Positions 42,525 to 51,693 of a stretch of 64,000 bases of DNA are shown here, piece by piece. The notes beneath the pieces were generated by a model. The model was not told where the DNA came from. It did not search any database and saw only the letters and a list, made by a program, of their open reading frames with translations. Location: assembly GCF_051201625.1 (NCBI RefSeq), contig NZ_CP179203.1, positions 1,922,001-1,986,000 on the forward strand, written 5' to 3'. The position numbers and the translations under genes are program-made. How positions within the stretch are numbered: the stretch's first letter is position 1; each line of letters begins with the position of its first letter. Source of the DNA: Shimia sp051201625. Its GTDB lineage: Bacteria; Pseudomonadota; Alphaproteobacteria; Rhodobacterales; Rhodobacteraceae.

Positions 42525-44339
42525 TCAAGCTTGGTCCCAATCTAGCGCCCTAAATAACTCTGTATACGCCTTTCGCAGCCCCAGAAGTGTCTTGGCTTCT
42601 GGGCTGCCCCTTGGTTGCCATGCCATTGTTGAAATTCCAAGGATTCGTGGCGCTATCATCGCTTCCATCTCTTGATCTTGGGTCGTAAATTCAGACCAAA
42701 ATGCGCCCTCGATGCCGATAATGTTTTTCTCTAATTTGGGATCATTATTTGGCACTGGGTCCCAGTTTATTGTTTCTTCAAGTGATATAATAGCCGCCCA
42801 GTTCGCGCCCCAGTCATCTGCTAATTTGGTATGTGCCATATCCAAATACGTTTTTTGACCAGGCATCATGACGACGCGGTATCCATCCCTCGCGGCTTTC
42901 AAGCCTGCGTCTTGGCCGGTCCAACAAAAAATTAAGGCATCATTACCGATTGAGGGTGATCCAAGCGTGGATTCTTCCCAGCCTGCTGGTTTTTTGCCCT
43001 TAGAAACAGTGTATTGAGCCGCCTTGCTCATAGTCCAGGACTGCAAATCCTGTGTTGTTTTTAGGGTTTCAGCTTGCATTAAATTTTGCGCTGCGGGTGA
43101 GCCATGCCAGGTATCGGGCGGTAATTCGTCACCGCCAAGATGTATCAATTCACAAGGGAAAAGTTCACTTATCTCATCGATTATGGTACGCCAGATGCGC
43201 CAACTGTCGGGCATTGCTGGATTCATGACATTCTTAAAATATCCCTGAACTGACTGTTCCTGTCCGTTTTCTAGTGCATCACGGGTTGTGGGATACAATC
43301 TACACAGGGCCAATGCATGGGCTGGAATCTCAATTTCTGGCATCACCTCAATGCCAAGCGCCGTCGCATGGTCGACAATTCGCTTCACATCTGTTTTTGA
43401 GTAACTACCGCCCGATCTTGATCCAGCTCCGAAAACGCCTGGCAGCAATTCACCTTCGCCACGAAAATGGGTCTGAACCAATCCCGGCAGGCTTTCAAGT
43501 TCCAGTCGAAATGCCTCATCGTCGGAAAAATGCCAGTGAAAGCGATTCATTTTCAGTAGTGCCATCAAATCTAACAACTGAAGTATGGACTCGACCTTAT
43601 AAAAATGGCGGGCACAGTCTAAATGTTGGCCCCGCCATTCGAATCGTGGGGCGTCTTGGATTATTCCGCAAGGTAGCTCGCCTTTGTGGAGAAATATAAG
43701 GGTTGCTAGGGTAATGCCACCGTAGAAAGCACCATTTTGGTCACGATGAAAGAGCGAGAGACCTGCCTCCCTAATTTCGAGACGATAGCCGTCGCTTGGT
43801 ATTGTTTCATCTAATATGACATCAAGTGACATTCCTTGTTTTGATAGGAAAGGGCCTAAGCCTGCCCGCCTTGTCAACGTATTGCTACGTTGCAGGTTAC
43901 TGTCGTCTGCCTGTAATTTGTGAACCTTTACCGTACCCTCGCCTGCCTGAAACGAGGCTGGTTGGGGGCAGACCAGAAGCGGGGGCGCTTCGCCAGGCTC
44001 GAAGGTCACTGCACACGGTAAAACACCCGTTTGCTGAGTAGAAGTCAGCTCCAACACTGTATTTTCGTGGCGAAGATATGCGCCCAGCGGTAGCCAGGCA
44101 CGGTTGAAAGGGGCGAACTCTGAATTTTCGTAGGCGAGTGTAATTTCAAATTCTACATTAGCCTGAAGATTGGGCAGTTGTAGTTCGGTGTATCCACCTA
44201 AACTTTTTAGTCTTTTAAAACCGTCTTTTGAGAAACTTGGCACCATGCTGGAATAACAAAGTACAGGGTTATTGAGATCACGATCCGGAGTCAGAATGCA
44301 GCTGATCACTGGACCATCAATAGAGGTGGTAAAAAGCAT
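42525..44339 (-). CDS. Beta-N-acetylhexosaminidase, GH20, without signal peptide
   Basis: 604 aa. An N-terminal sandwich domain precedes the GH20 barrel: RGQHLDCARHFYKVESIL, MNRFHWHFSDDEAFRLEL (about 264-281), EVMPEIEIPAHALAL, and the catalytic Asp404-Glu405 pair in IHLGGDELPPDTW. It removes terminal beta-GlcNAc or GalNAc by substrate-assisted catalysis. No signal peptide or lipobox is seen, so it should work on oligomers or glycosides already imported, presumably by the ABC system encoded divergently. The GntR regulator gene lies 21 bp upstream on the same strand. Confidence 0.92.
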   Translation of the reverse strand: MLFTTSIDGPVISCILTPDRDLNNPVLCYSSMVPSFSKDGFKRLKSLGGYTELQLPNLQANVEFEITLAYENSEFAPFNRAWLPLGAYLRHENTVLELTSTQQTGVLPCAVTFEPGEAPPLLVCPQPASFQAGEGTVKVHKLQADDSNLQRSNTLTRRAGLGPFLSKQGMSLDVILDETIPSDGYRLEIREAGLSLFHRDQNGAFYGGITLATLIFLHKGELPCGIIQDAPRFEWRGQHLDCARHFYKVESILQLLDLMALLKMNRFHWHFSDDEAFRLELESLPGLVQTHFRGEGELLPGVFGAGSRSGGSYSKTDVKRIVDHATALGIEVMPEIEIPAHALALCRLYPTTRDALENGQEQSVQGYFKNVMNPAMPDSWRIWRTIIDEISELFPCELIHLGGDELPPDTWHGSPAAQNLMQAETLKTTQDLQSWTMSKAAQYTVSKGKKPAGWEESTLGSPSIGNDALIFCWTGQDAGLKAARDGYRVVMMPGQKTYLDMAHTKLADDWGANWAAIISLEETINWDPVPNNDPKLEKNIIGIEGAFWSEFTTQDQEMEAMIAPRILGISTMAWQPRGSPEAKTLLGLRKAYTELFRALDWDQA

Positions 44340-44360
44340 TGATTTCTCCAGATGTTAGGG

Positions 44361-45125
44361 TCAATTTGCGCCGTCGGGGCGAATTTCAGCGACAAAATCG
44401 TAAATATCAGGGCGGTAAAGACCCAAGGTATATTCAATCGGTCTTCCACTATCCAAAAACGCGGTGCGACTGATCTGAAGCAACGCTGTATTTTCTGCTA
44501 CCCCCATCAGGCGGGCGCGATCTGCCTGTATATTAATTGCGCTGACACGCTGAATCGCGCGGCTCGGAGCAAGGCCTGTTCGCCTCAGTATGGCATATAA
44601 TGACGTTGTGATTTCCTCAGGATCAGGAAGGGCATCGCTGGGAATCGACGATAATTCGAGTGCCATTGGCGTACCATCTGCAAAGCGGAGGCGTTCAATT
44701 CGGGCAACCTTTTGGTGGGGTGATAGTCCAAGTGTCATCATTTCATCTGGTGTCGGAACGAACAGTCCCCGCATGAGAATTTTGCTCGTTGAAGTGCGAC
44801 CGCGGGCTTGCATATTTTCGGTGAAAGAGACGAGGCTAGATAAAGACTGCTCAGTTCGTGGGGCAGAATTCTGGACAAAACTACCTGATCCTTGCTTTTG
44901 CTCTACCAGCCCAGCATTTACCAGTTCATTAACCGCTTTTCGCACTGTAACGCGGCTGACTTTGCCCAATTCAGCTAGGTCGCGCTCTGGCGGCAGTTGA
45001 TAGCCTTCTGCTAGCCGCCCATCGTTTATCGCAGCCGCAATGTAACGTGATAACTGTAGATAACGTGACCCTTCGCCAGGGCGATGCCAAGCTTCGGGGA
45101 GAAACAAATCACGGTTCGATTCCAT
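44361..45125 (-). CDS. GntR/HutC-family regulator (UTRA domain), likely amino-sugar repressor
   Basis: 254 aa. N-terminal winged helix: LQLSRYIAAAINDGRLAEGY and QLPPERDLAELGKVSRVTVR, then the UTRA effector domain (IERLRFADGTPMALELSSIP and TALLQISRTAFLDSGRPIEY). In the family, NagR/DasR-type members bind amino-sugar phosphates. Its position between GH20 and the divergent operon makes it the likely local repressor, with the AT-rich spacer at 45126-45323 as its target. The effector is inferred. Confidence 0.88.
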   Translation of the reverse strand: MESNRDLFLPEAWHRPGEGSRYLQLSRYIAAAINDGRLAEGYQLPPERDLAELGKVSRVTVRKAVNELVNAGLVEQKQGSGSFVQNSAPRTEQSLSSLVSFTENMQARGRTSTSKILMRGLFVPTPDEMMTLGLSPHQKVARIERLRFADGTPMALELSSIPSDALPDPEEITTSLYAILRRTGLAPSRAIQRVSAINIQADRARLMGVAENTALLQISRTAFLDSGRPIEYTLGLYRPDIYDFVAEIRPDGAN

Positions 45126-45141
45126 TGCCGTCGACCTTAAA

Positions 45142-45262
45142 TTGGTGTTATTTTTATAGTACCAAAGAGAATGGTATATTGTTATTAAAGGATATTAATA
45201 GTAAAGTATTCCAATAAATCAATATAAAAAAATTCATTTTACTTAACTGGTATTATTTTGGT
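45142..45262. promoter_or_regulatory. Putative operator half-sites in the gntR/ABC operon spacer
   Basis: The spacer is very AT-rich and repeats the half-site TTGGTR or TGGTA: TTGGTG near 45142, TACCA-N7-TGGTA as an inverted pair at 45160-45176, and TGGTA twice in tandem near 45248 and 45258. Repeated half-sites on both promoter sides fit binding by the GntR/UTRA protein. Exact -35/-10 boxes are not assigned. Confidence 0.45.
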
Positions 45263-45323
45263 AGTATTTTTATATTTTATAGGTCATCTTTGTTGAAAGC
45301 GCGATTCGCTTAGGTTTGACTCA

Positions 45324-46256
45324 ATGTGGGGGAAGGCGTTGACCGATATTTCGGCACCGACTTGGAAAAAACGGAAAAGCCTGTCAGAAGGCTGGTTTGC
45401 TTGGGCGTTGATCGCGCCAGCCGTCCTCTTTATCTTGGTAATTGTGGCTTGGCCTCTCGTAGAAACGTTCCGGTTGTCTTTTACGGATGCTCGGTTGGGA
45501 GGAGAAAGTTATGTGGGTTTTGAAAACTACACGGACCTCGCCAGTAGTCGTAAGTTTCATCAGACCATTTTTCGAACGTTTTATTGGATGTTCTTGTCTG
45601 TTGCTCTGAAGCTGGTTCTCGGTCTAGCAGGCGCCACCCTCTTAAATGCGGCTGTTCCGGGGCGGGGGCTTTTTCGTGTTTTAGTGATGCCACCCTGGAT
45701 TATCCCTATGGCGATTGGCATGATCGGCTGGTTGTGGCTCTACAATGGTGCCTTTGGCGTCCTTTCTGGAACAGCTCAGCAATTAGGCCTTATCGGCAAG
45801 GCTTTCGAATTTCTGGCGTATAAGCGTTCTGCCTTTTATTCTGCTGTAGTGGCCGACGTCTGGGTTGGCACACCGATGGTAACGCTTTTCTTTCTTGCTG
45901 CGATGCAGGGTGTAAGTCGGGATCTTTATGAGGCTGCTTGGGTCGATGGAGCGGGGCGATGGTATCGCTTCCGTCGTATTACCATTCCGCAAATCATGCC
46001 GGTGATCGTCTCAATGGCATTGTTGTCTGCTATTTTCACCTTCAATAGCTTCGAAATCATTTGGATCCTCACCGAAGGTGGGCCGCGTTCGGCGACGACG
46101 ACGTTGATTATTGATACCTACAAAACAGCCATCGGTAACTTTAAATTTGGCGAAGGAGCGGCGCGGGCGGTTGTGATTGTCATCCTGCTCGCCGTCTTTT
46201 CTTTGGTCTACCTGTTCTTTTTGAACAAGGTAAATAAGCACTACAGGGTGAAATAG
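45324..46256 (+). CDS. Sugar ABC transporter permease (MalF type)
   Basis: 310 aa with six helices. The first (ALIAPAVLFILVIVAWPLVE) follows a short cytoplasmic start, and the EAA loop that contacts the ATPase reads YEAAWVDGAGRWYRFRRITI. It is a CUT1 carbohydrate permease. First gene of the plus-strand amino-sugar operon, 1 bp before its partner permease. Order here is permease-permease-binding protein-ATPase, less usual than binding protein first. Confidence 0.92.
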   Translation: MWGKALTDISAPTWKKRKSLSEGWFAWALIAPAVLFILVIVAWPLVETFRLSFTDARLGGESYVGFENYTDLASSRKFHQTIFRTFYWMFLSVALKLVLGLAGATLLNAAVPGRGLFRVLVMPPWIIPMAIGMIGWLWLYNGAFGVLSGTAQQLGLIGKAFEFLAYKRSAFYSAVVADVWVGTPMVTLFFLAAMQGVSRDLYEAAWVDGAGRWYRFRRITIPQIMPVIVSMALLSAIFTFNSFEIIWILTEGGPRSATTTLIIDTYKTAIGNFKFGEGAARAVVIVILLAVFSLVYLFFLNKVNKHYRVK

Positions 46257-46257
46257 A

Positions 46258-47100
46258 ATGATGGATCGCTACACTAAGCTGCAGATCTTCGGTATTTACG
46301 CTGCAATTGCCGTGTTCCTGACGTTTATTCTGCTGCCATTTTTTGAAATGTTCATGGCATCGCTTCGCCCTCTAGAGCATCTATTCCGTAGTCCATATCA
46401 GTTTTGGTCAGATGACTTCAGCTTTCAAGCGTATCGAGACATGTGGGTCACAGTCCCCTTACTGGGCCGTTATATTCTAAATTCGGTGTTTATAGCTGGG
46501 TCAGTGACGCTGCTGACAATGTTTTTTGTCGTCCCTGCCGCTTATGCTTATGCACGTTTGAGCTTTCCGTTCAAATCGGCCTCGCTGGGCATGTTTTTGG
46601 GTGTGAACATGTTTACCGGTGCGGTGCTGCTCATTCCACTTTATCGGGTTTTGAGCACGCTTGGACTTTTGAATACATACTGGGCCATGATTGTTCCAGG
46701 CGTTGCCTTTCTCATTCCAACTGGCATTTGGTTGCTGCGTTCGTATTTGGAAAAAATTCCGTTGGAGCTTGAAGAAGCTGCCTATGTCGATGGTGCAAGC
46801 CGGCTTTACACGCTACGCCGTGTCGTGTTGCCGCTTGCCGTGCCCGGTCTGATTGTCGTCAGTACAGCAATTTTCATCGGCGCCTATGCCCAACAATTCC
46901 TTTTCGCGATTACCTTTAACCAAACACGCGAATACCAACCGCTGCCAGCGGGTTTGTTCGAGTTCATCGGCTATCAGTCGGTGACTTGGAACGAGATGAT
47001 GGCCGCTGCTTTGACAGGTGTTCTGCCGGTCATGGTCATCTTCCTCTTTCTACAGAAATACCTCGTTGCGGGTCTGACCGCAGGGGCAGTTAAGGAATAA
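46258..47100 (+). CDS. Sugar ABC transporter permease (MalG type)
   Basis: 280 aa, six helices. EAA loop EEAAYVDGASRLYTLRRVVL near residue 175, preceded by LIPTGIWLLRSYLEKIP, as in MalG-like CUT1 permeases. Pairs with the product of the preceding gene to form the transmembrane channel. Confidence 0.92.
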   Translation: MMDRYTKLQIFGIYAAIAVFLTFILLPFFEMFMASLRPLEHLFRSPYQFWSDDFSFQAYRDMWVTVPLLGRYILNSVFIAGSVTLLTMFFVVPAAYAYARLSFPFKSASLGMFLGVNMFTGAVLLIPLYRVLSTLGLLNTYWAMIVPGVAFLIPTGIWLLRSYLEKIPLELEEAAYVDGASRLYTLRRVVLPLAVPGLIVVSTAIFIGAYAQQFLFAITFNQTREYQPLPAGLFEFIGYQSVTWNEMMAAALTGVLPVMVIFLFLQKYLVAGLTAGAVKE

Positions 47101-47130
47101 CTACTAAGGTTAACTATGGGAGAAACCAAA

Positions 47131-48342
47131 ATGAGTACCTTTAAATCAGTAACAATCGGAGCAGCGCTGCTATGTGGCACCGTTATGTCGGCCCAGGCGC
47201 AGGATCTCCACTTTATAATGTGCGGCGGCGAAATTCGCGATGCAGATCAAACGGTCGTTGATGCGTTTGTAGGCAAAAACGAAGGTGTTACGGTAAACCT
47301 CGAAGCGGTTCCGTGGGGCACATGTCAGGATAAATCACTGACGCTCGCGGCCGCTGGTGATCCACCTTCAATCGCCTATATGGGAAGCCGAACCTTGCGT
47401 CAGCTTGCTAATAACAATCTTATCGTTGAGGCGGAGATCTCCGATGATACGCGGGGAGCCTATCAGCCGGGGATCCTGAACACCGTCACCATCGAGGGTA
47501 CCGAATGGGGCTATCCGCGGGCGTTTTCAACCAAAGCAATGTTTATCAACTGTGACTTGGCGGCAGAAGCAGGCGTGGCCTGTGAAGCACCGGCAACCTG
47601 GGATGATATGTATGCGATGGCAAAGGCGATTAACGACAATACCGAAGCCGCAGGCGTTGGCCTTGCAGGTAAAGACTTTGACAACACAATGCACCAGTTC
47701 TTAAACTATCTGTATTCTAACGGTGGTGTGGTAATTGATCCGGCGTCTGGTAAAAATATGCTGGACAGCTCAAACACCCGAGAAACGTTGGCATTCTATG
47801 AAAAGCTGGTGGGAGTGGCGCAGGAAGGTCCAACTGCGTGGGAGCGCTCTCAGCTGAAAGATCTCTATAACGATGGCAAAATCGGCATGTATATTGATGG
47901 CCCATGGGGTCGCGGTCAGCATAATGAGGACATCAACGAGATTACAGTTCCCATCCCACGCGGGCCACAGGGTGACAATGGTACGATCCTGATCACTGAC
48001 TCGATTGCGGTTTTTAAAGGTTCAGGGCATGAAGATTTGGCTCATGAGTTGGCAGCGATGCTGACGACTGGTGAAAGCCAATATTCGCTGGACACCGAGT
48101 GGGGCTTAACACCTATTTTTGATTACGCTGCGCTTGAATTCGATAATCCATACTACGAAGGAGACGAATACTGGCAGGTGTTTGTAAACGGCATTGGCAC
48201 TGGTGGACCAGAGCCGCTGGTTGAGGATTTCAAATCGCTCCAGTCTGTCTTTACCAACATGATCCAGGGTATCATTTTGGCGGATGATACGGTCGACAAC
48301 TTGGTCACCATTGCGGGCGAAGAACTCGAAGACGCAATGTAA
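47131..48342 (+). CDS. Sugar ABC transporter substrate-binding protein
   Basis: 403 aa from the ATG at 47131; an earlier ATG at 47116 is rejected because GGAGAA between the two is the ribosome site. The signal peptide ends MSAQAQD. Family 1 sugar-binding fold: LTLAAAGDPPSIAYMGSRTL, EGTEWGYPRAFSTKAMFINC, YNDGKIGMYIDGPWGRGQHN. Periplasmic receptor for the CUT1 transporter. A hexosamine oligomer or glycoside is the inferred ligand from operon context. Confidence 0.9.
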   Translation: MSTFKSVTIGAALLCGTVMSAQAQDLHFIMCGGEIRDADQTVVDAFVGKNEGVTVNLEAVPWGTCQDKSLTLAAAGDPPSIAYMGSRTLRQLANNNLIVEAEISDDTRGAYQPGILNTVTIEGTEWGYPRAFSTKAMFINCDLAAEAGVACEAPATWDDMYAMAKAINDNTEAAGVGLAGKDFDNTMHQFLNYLYSNGGVVIDPASGKNMLDSSNTRETLAFYEKLVGVAQEGPTAWERSQLKDLYNDGKIGMYIDGPWGRGQHNEDINEITVPIPRGPQGDNGTILITDSIAVFKGSGHEDLAHELAAMLTTGESQYSLDTEWGLTPIFDYAALEFDNPYYEGDEYWQVFVNGIGTGGPEPLVEDFKSLQSVFTNMIQGIILADDTVDNLVTIAGEELEDAM

Positions 48343-48419
48343 AAACAACCCCCTGTTCTGGGCGGCGGTGAAACGCCGCCTGGGATGTTTAGGACCTTTT
48401 CGATAAACAGGATTTTCCT

Positions 48420-49520
48420 TTGGCAACTCTCAATCTTGAAAAAATTAGCAAATCCTTTGGCGACGCTAGGGTGCTGCAAAACATCGACTTGGCAATTCAG
48501 GATAAAGAATTTGTAGTATTTGTCGGCCCATCAGGTTGTGGGAAATCAACTCTTCTGCGCATCATTGCAGGGTTGGAGGAGACCTCGGAGGGTCGAATTT
48601 TTATCGGTGGTGATGACGTTAGTACTGCACCTCCGGTGGAACGTGGCATATCGATGGTCTTTCAATCGTATGCGCTTTATCCGCATCTGTCAGTTTATGA
48701 AAACATTGCCTTTCCATTGCGTGTGCAAAAAATGCCGAAAGTGGAACTGGATAAACGCGTTCAAAAAGCCGCCGACATCCTTCAGTTGAATGACAAATTA
48801 CAGCTCAAACCAGGACAATTATCTGGTGGCCAGCGTCAACGTGTTGCCATTGGGCGCTCGATTGTTCGTGAACCACGCGTTTTCCTTTTTGATGAACCGC
48901 TTTCCAATCTTGACGCAGCCCTGCGTGGCGATATGCGAGTTGAACTTTCCCAACTTCATCGTGATCTTGATGCAACGATGGTATACGTAACACACGATCA
49001 AGTCGAAGCGATGACGATGGCAGACCGTATCGTCGTTTTGAATGGTGGCCGAGTCGAACAATTCGGTACGCCCATGGACTTGTACCACCACCCTGTCTCC
49101 AAATTTGTGGCCAGTTTTATTGGTCAGCCCAACATGAATTTTGTGTCTGGCTGCGTGACCTCAGTTGATAACACGGGCGTTGGTGTTGCTATGGAGGGTG
49201 GCGGGAAAGCCTTAGTACTGCCTGTCGAGCCGGGTATGTTGAAGATTGGTGATTCAGTCGAAGTAGGCATTCGCCCCGAAGATGTTTCGGTAGGCGTTGG
49301 ATTTGATATGCACGTTCGCGTACTCGAATGCCTTGGCGGTACGACAATTGCCTATGGCGCTTTGAACGATGGAACAAATTTCTGTGCCTCTTTGGATGGT
49401 GTGACCGCGGCTACCGAAGGTGCGAATTTGGCACTGAGCGTCGATCCTGCTGATTGCCATTTATTTGACAGCCATGGTCGTGTTTTTCGCCGCAAAAACG
49501 CCCCGAAACCTATTGTTTAG
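48420..49520 (+). CDS. Sugar ABC transporter ATPase (MsmX/UgpC type)
   Basis: 366 aa from a TTG. Walker A FVGPSGCGKSTLLRIIAGLE, Q-loop SMVFQSYALYPHLSVYENIA, signature LSGGQRQRVAIGRSIVREPR, Walker B VFLFDEPLSNLDA, then the regulatory OB-type C-terminal domain (GIRPEDVSVG). It powers the transporter encoded just upstream; a 77-bp gap separates it from the binding-protein gene. Confidence 0.94.
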   Translation: MATLNLEKISKSFGDARVLQNIDLAIQDKEFVVFVGPSGCGKSTLLRIIAGLEETSEGRIFIGGDDVSTAPPVERGISMVFQSYALYPHLSVYENIAFPLRVQKMPKVELDKRVQKAADILQLNDKLQLKPGQLSGGQRQRVAIGRSIVREPRVFLFDEPLSNLDAALRGDMRVELSQLHRDLDATMVYVTHDQVEAMTMADRIVVLNGGRVEQFGTPMDLYHHPVSKFVASFIGQPNMNFVSGCVTSVDNTGVGVAMEGGGKALVLPVEPGMLKIGDSVEVGIRPEDVSVGVGFDMHVRVLECLGGTTIAYGALNDGTNFCASLDGVTAATEGANLALSVDPADCHLFDSHGRVFRRKNAPKPIV

Positions 49521-49534
49521 GCTAGGAAAAAAAT

Positions 49535-50683
49535 ATGAGAGTTGCGACGGCTGGAATAGGATTAAGGGCGGGGCATGTCCTGTCTATTCTCAAGCAGAAC
49601 ATGCCTGAAATTGAGTTTGTTGGTTATGTTGATCCGCAAAGCAGCTATCTTGATATGATCGGTCAACATGTACCACAGTTTGACACTGTTGAGGACATGC
49701 TGGCAAAAACAAAACCGGACCTCTACTTCATTGGCTCACCAAACAGTTTTCATCTGGATCATATTAGGGCCGGTCTTGAAGCCAACGTCCAAAATATCTT
49801 CACGGAAAAGCCGGTCGTGACATCGATTTCTGAGACGATGCAATTGACAAAGTTGTTGGCAAAACACGGTGGTGGATCGCGTCTGATGGTTGGGTTGGTT
49901 CTGAGATACTCGCAACACATGGTCGACCTTCGTAACGTTATTGCAGAAAATGTATTGGGCGATATCGTATCGCTCGAAGCTAACGAACATATAGGCCCGT
50001 ATCATGGGTCTTTTTTTATGCGTGATTGGCGTAGGGCACGGAAATACTCCGGCGGCTTCATGCTTGAGAAGTGCTGCCATGATCTGGATATATACAACAT
50101 GGTTACCGGTTCTAGACCGGCCAAAGTCGCAAGTTTTGGCGGGCGCAAATCATTTGTGCCAGCGCATGCACCCATATCCGATGCTGAAGCTGAAGTTTTT
50201 CACATAAAAAAATCAATTTGGAACTCAATTGATGATCCGTTTCAGTCGGACGGGGACATCATTGATTTTCAGACTGCGATTCTTGAATTCGAAACTGGCG
50301 CAAGTATGGTTTTTCACACCAATCTGAACGTACCTGATGAGCATCGCAGGTTTTGCGTCATGGGTGCAAAAGGCATGGCAGAGGGTGATTTTGTACGGGG
50401 CTTTCTGAAAGTCACGCGTCGGGACGGATCAACGTTTCTTGAAAAAGACTATTCGCAAGGTGGTAACGCGCAACTTGGTGCGCATTACGGTGCTGACCAT
50501 ATGATGGTGGAAGATGTGGTGGGATTCCTGCGTGGTCAAACACATGAATTACCAGTTTCGATAGTCGATGCATTGGAAGCTGGCGTGGCTGCACTGGCGC
50601 TCGACCAGGCCCGCTCTTCCGGCCAAGTCGTCGAGTTGGCCAGTATCTGGGAAGAATTCGATCAATATGGACTAAGGACATGA
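49535..50683 (+). CDS. Gfo/Idh/MocA-family oxidoreductase
   Basis: 382 aa. An N-terminal Rossmann domain (VATAGIGLRAGHVLSILKQN; EVxGYVDP-like second strand) and the EKP motif in IFTEKPVVTSISETMQL are followed by the dehydrogenase domain with EKCCHDLDIYNMVTG. NAD(P)-dependent oxidation or epimerisation of a sugar is expected. In amino-sugar operons such proteins may prepare unusual hexosamine derivatives or act as glycosidase-like NAD enzymes; which applies here is open. It overlaps the first SIS gene by 4 bp. Confidence 0.88.
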   Translation: MRVATAGIGLRAGHVLSILKQNMPEIEFVGYVDPQSSYLDMIGQHVPQFDTVEDMLAKTKPDLYFIGSPNSFHLDHIRAGLEANVQNIFTEKPVVTSISETMQLTKLLAKHGGGSRLMVGLVLRYSQHMVDLRNVIAENVLGDIVSLEANEHIGPYHGSFFMRDWRRARKYSGGFMLEKCCHDLDIYNMVTGSRPAKVASFGGRKSFVPAHAPISDAEAEVFHIKKSIWNSIDDPFQSDGDIIDFQTAILEFETGASMVFHTNLNVPDEHRRFCVMGAKGMAEGDFVRGFLKVTRRDGSTFLEKDYSQGGNAQLGAHYGADHMMVEDVVGFLRGQTHELPVSIVDALEAGVAALALDQARSSGQVVELASIWEEFDQYGLRT

Positions 50684-51693
50684 ACATGGCGCAAACCCGT
50701 CCGCAAAAGGGTCGTTTTATGGCTGCTGAACTAAAAGAAGCAGCACGGGTTTTCTGTAGCGCTGCTACACAGCCGGCCCAGACGAAAATTACGGGTATTT
50801 CTTGCCAGAATACCCGTGCGATTTATACAATCGCGCGTGGATCCTCAGACGCAGCGGCAAATATCTTATCTTACGAATTCATGCGTGAACTCGGCATTCC
50901 GGTAACGTCTTTGCCGCCGTCAGTTTACTCTGTCGGAGAAGGTGTGAATATGTGTAATGCGCTCGGGTTGGTTGTTTCCCAATCTGGAGCAAGCGACGAT
51001 CTTGTCCAAGCCGCGCGGGGCATTCGCGATCATGGTGGCAAAGTTGCAGCCATTACTAACGTTGCGAATTCGGCAGTTGAAACAGTCGCCGATGTCACAC
51101 TTCCAATCGCGGCAGGCGTCGAGAGAGCGGTACCTGCGACTAAGACCGTCATAGGGTCTGTCGGGGCAGGGCTCGCATTGTTGGCAGCTCTGAAACCCGC
51201 TTACAGTTTGCGTCTTAAGGAGACCGTGGCACAATTTATGTCTGTCGGTGATCTGCCTGTAGACGCTCATGCATCTCTTAAATCAGCTTTGTTGCGCGCA
51301 CGTCATGTGTATGTTGTGGGTCGAGATACGGGCTTTGGTGCTGCCGATGAAGTTGCATTGAAGATTAAGGAAACCTGTGCAATCCATGCAGAGGCTTATT
51401 CGGCTTCAGAGGCCTTGCATGGTCCACTGCAGCTGGCGACTAATCCACTCACGGTTTTTGTCCTGGATACAGGCGCACCCGGGACCTCCGAAAGTATCGA
51501 AAATGCAATGGAGCGGTTTCAAAAGGCTGGTGCAGAAGTTCACCTTGTATGCGCGCATGCAGGGCTGGTTCCTGCTGCGGCTGCAGCGGGGATCTTGCGT
51601 CATCTCTATCCGGTTATCCTCGATGTGGCGCGAGAGCTTGGGCTTGACCCGGACGCGCCAAGCACACTTTCGAAGGTGACTGTAACGCGATGA
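50680..51693 (+). CDS. SIS-domain protein, GlmS-isomerase-like (GlcN-6-P deaminase NagB-II type)
   Basis: 337 aa with two SIS domains. GSSDAAANILSYEFMRELGI and VVSQSGASDDLVQAARGIRD (phosphate-binding Ser-rich loop) match the isomerase half of GlmS, without the glutaminase domain. The second domain has SEALHGPLQLAT. Proteins of this make-up act as GlcN-6-P deaminases in proteobacterial GlcNAc pathways. Overlaps both neighbours by 4 bp. Confidence 0.85.
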   Translation: MNMAQTRPQKGRFMAAELKEAARVFCSAATQPAQTKITGISCQNTRAIYTIARGSSDAAANILSYEFMRELGIPVTSLPPSVYSVGEGVNMCNALGLVVSQSGASDDLVQAARGIRDHGGKVAAITNVANSAVETVADVTLPIAAGVERAVPATKTVIGSVGAGLALLAALKPAYSLRLKETVAQFMSVGDLPVDAHASLKSALLRARHVYVVGRDTGFGAADEVALKIKETCAIHAEAYSASEALHGPLQLATNPLTVFVLDTGAPGTSESIENAMERFQKAGAEVHLVCAHAGLVPAAAAAGILRHLYPVILDVARELGLDPDAPSTLSKVTVTR

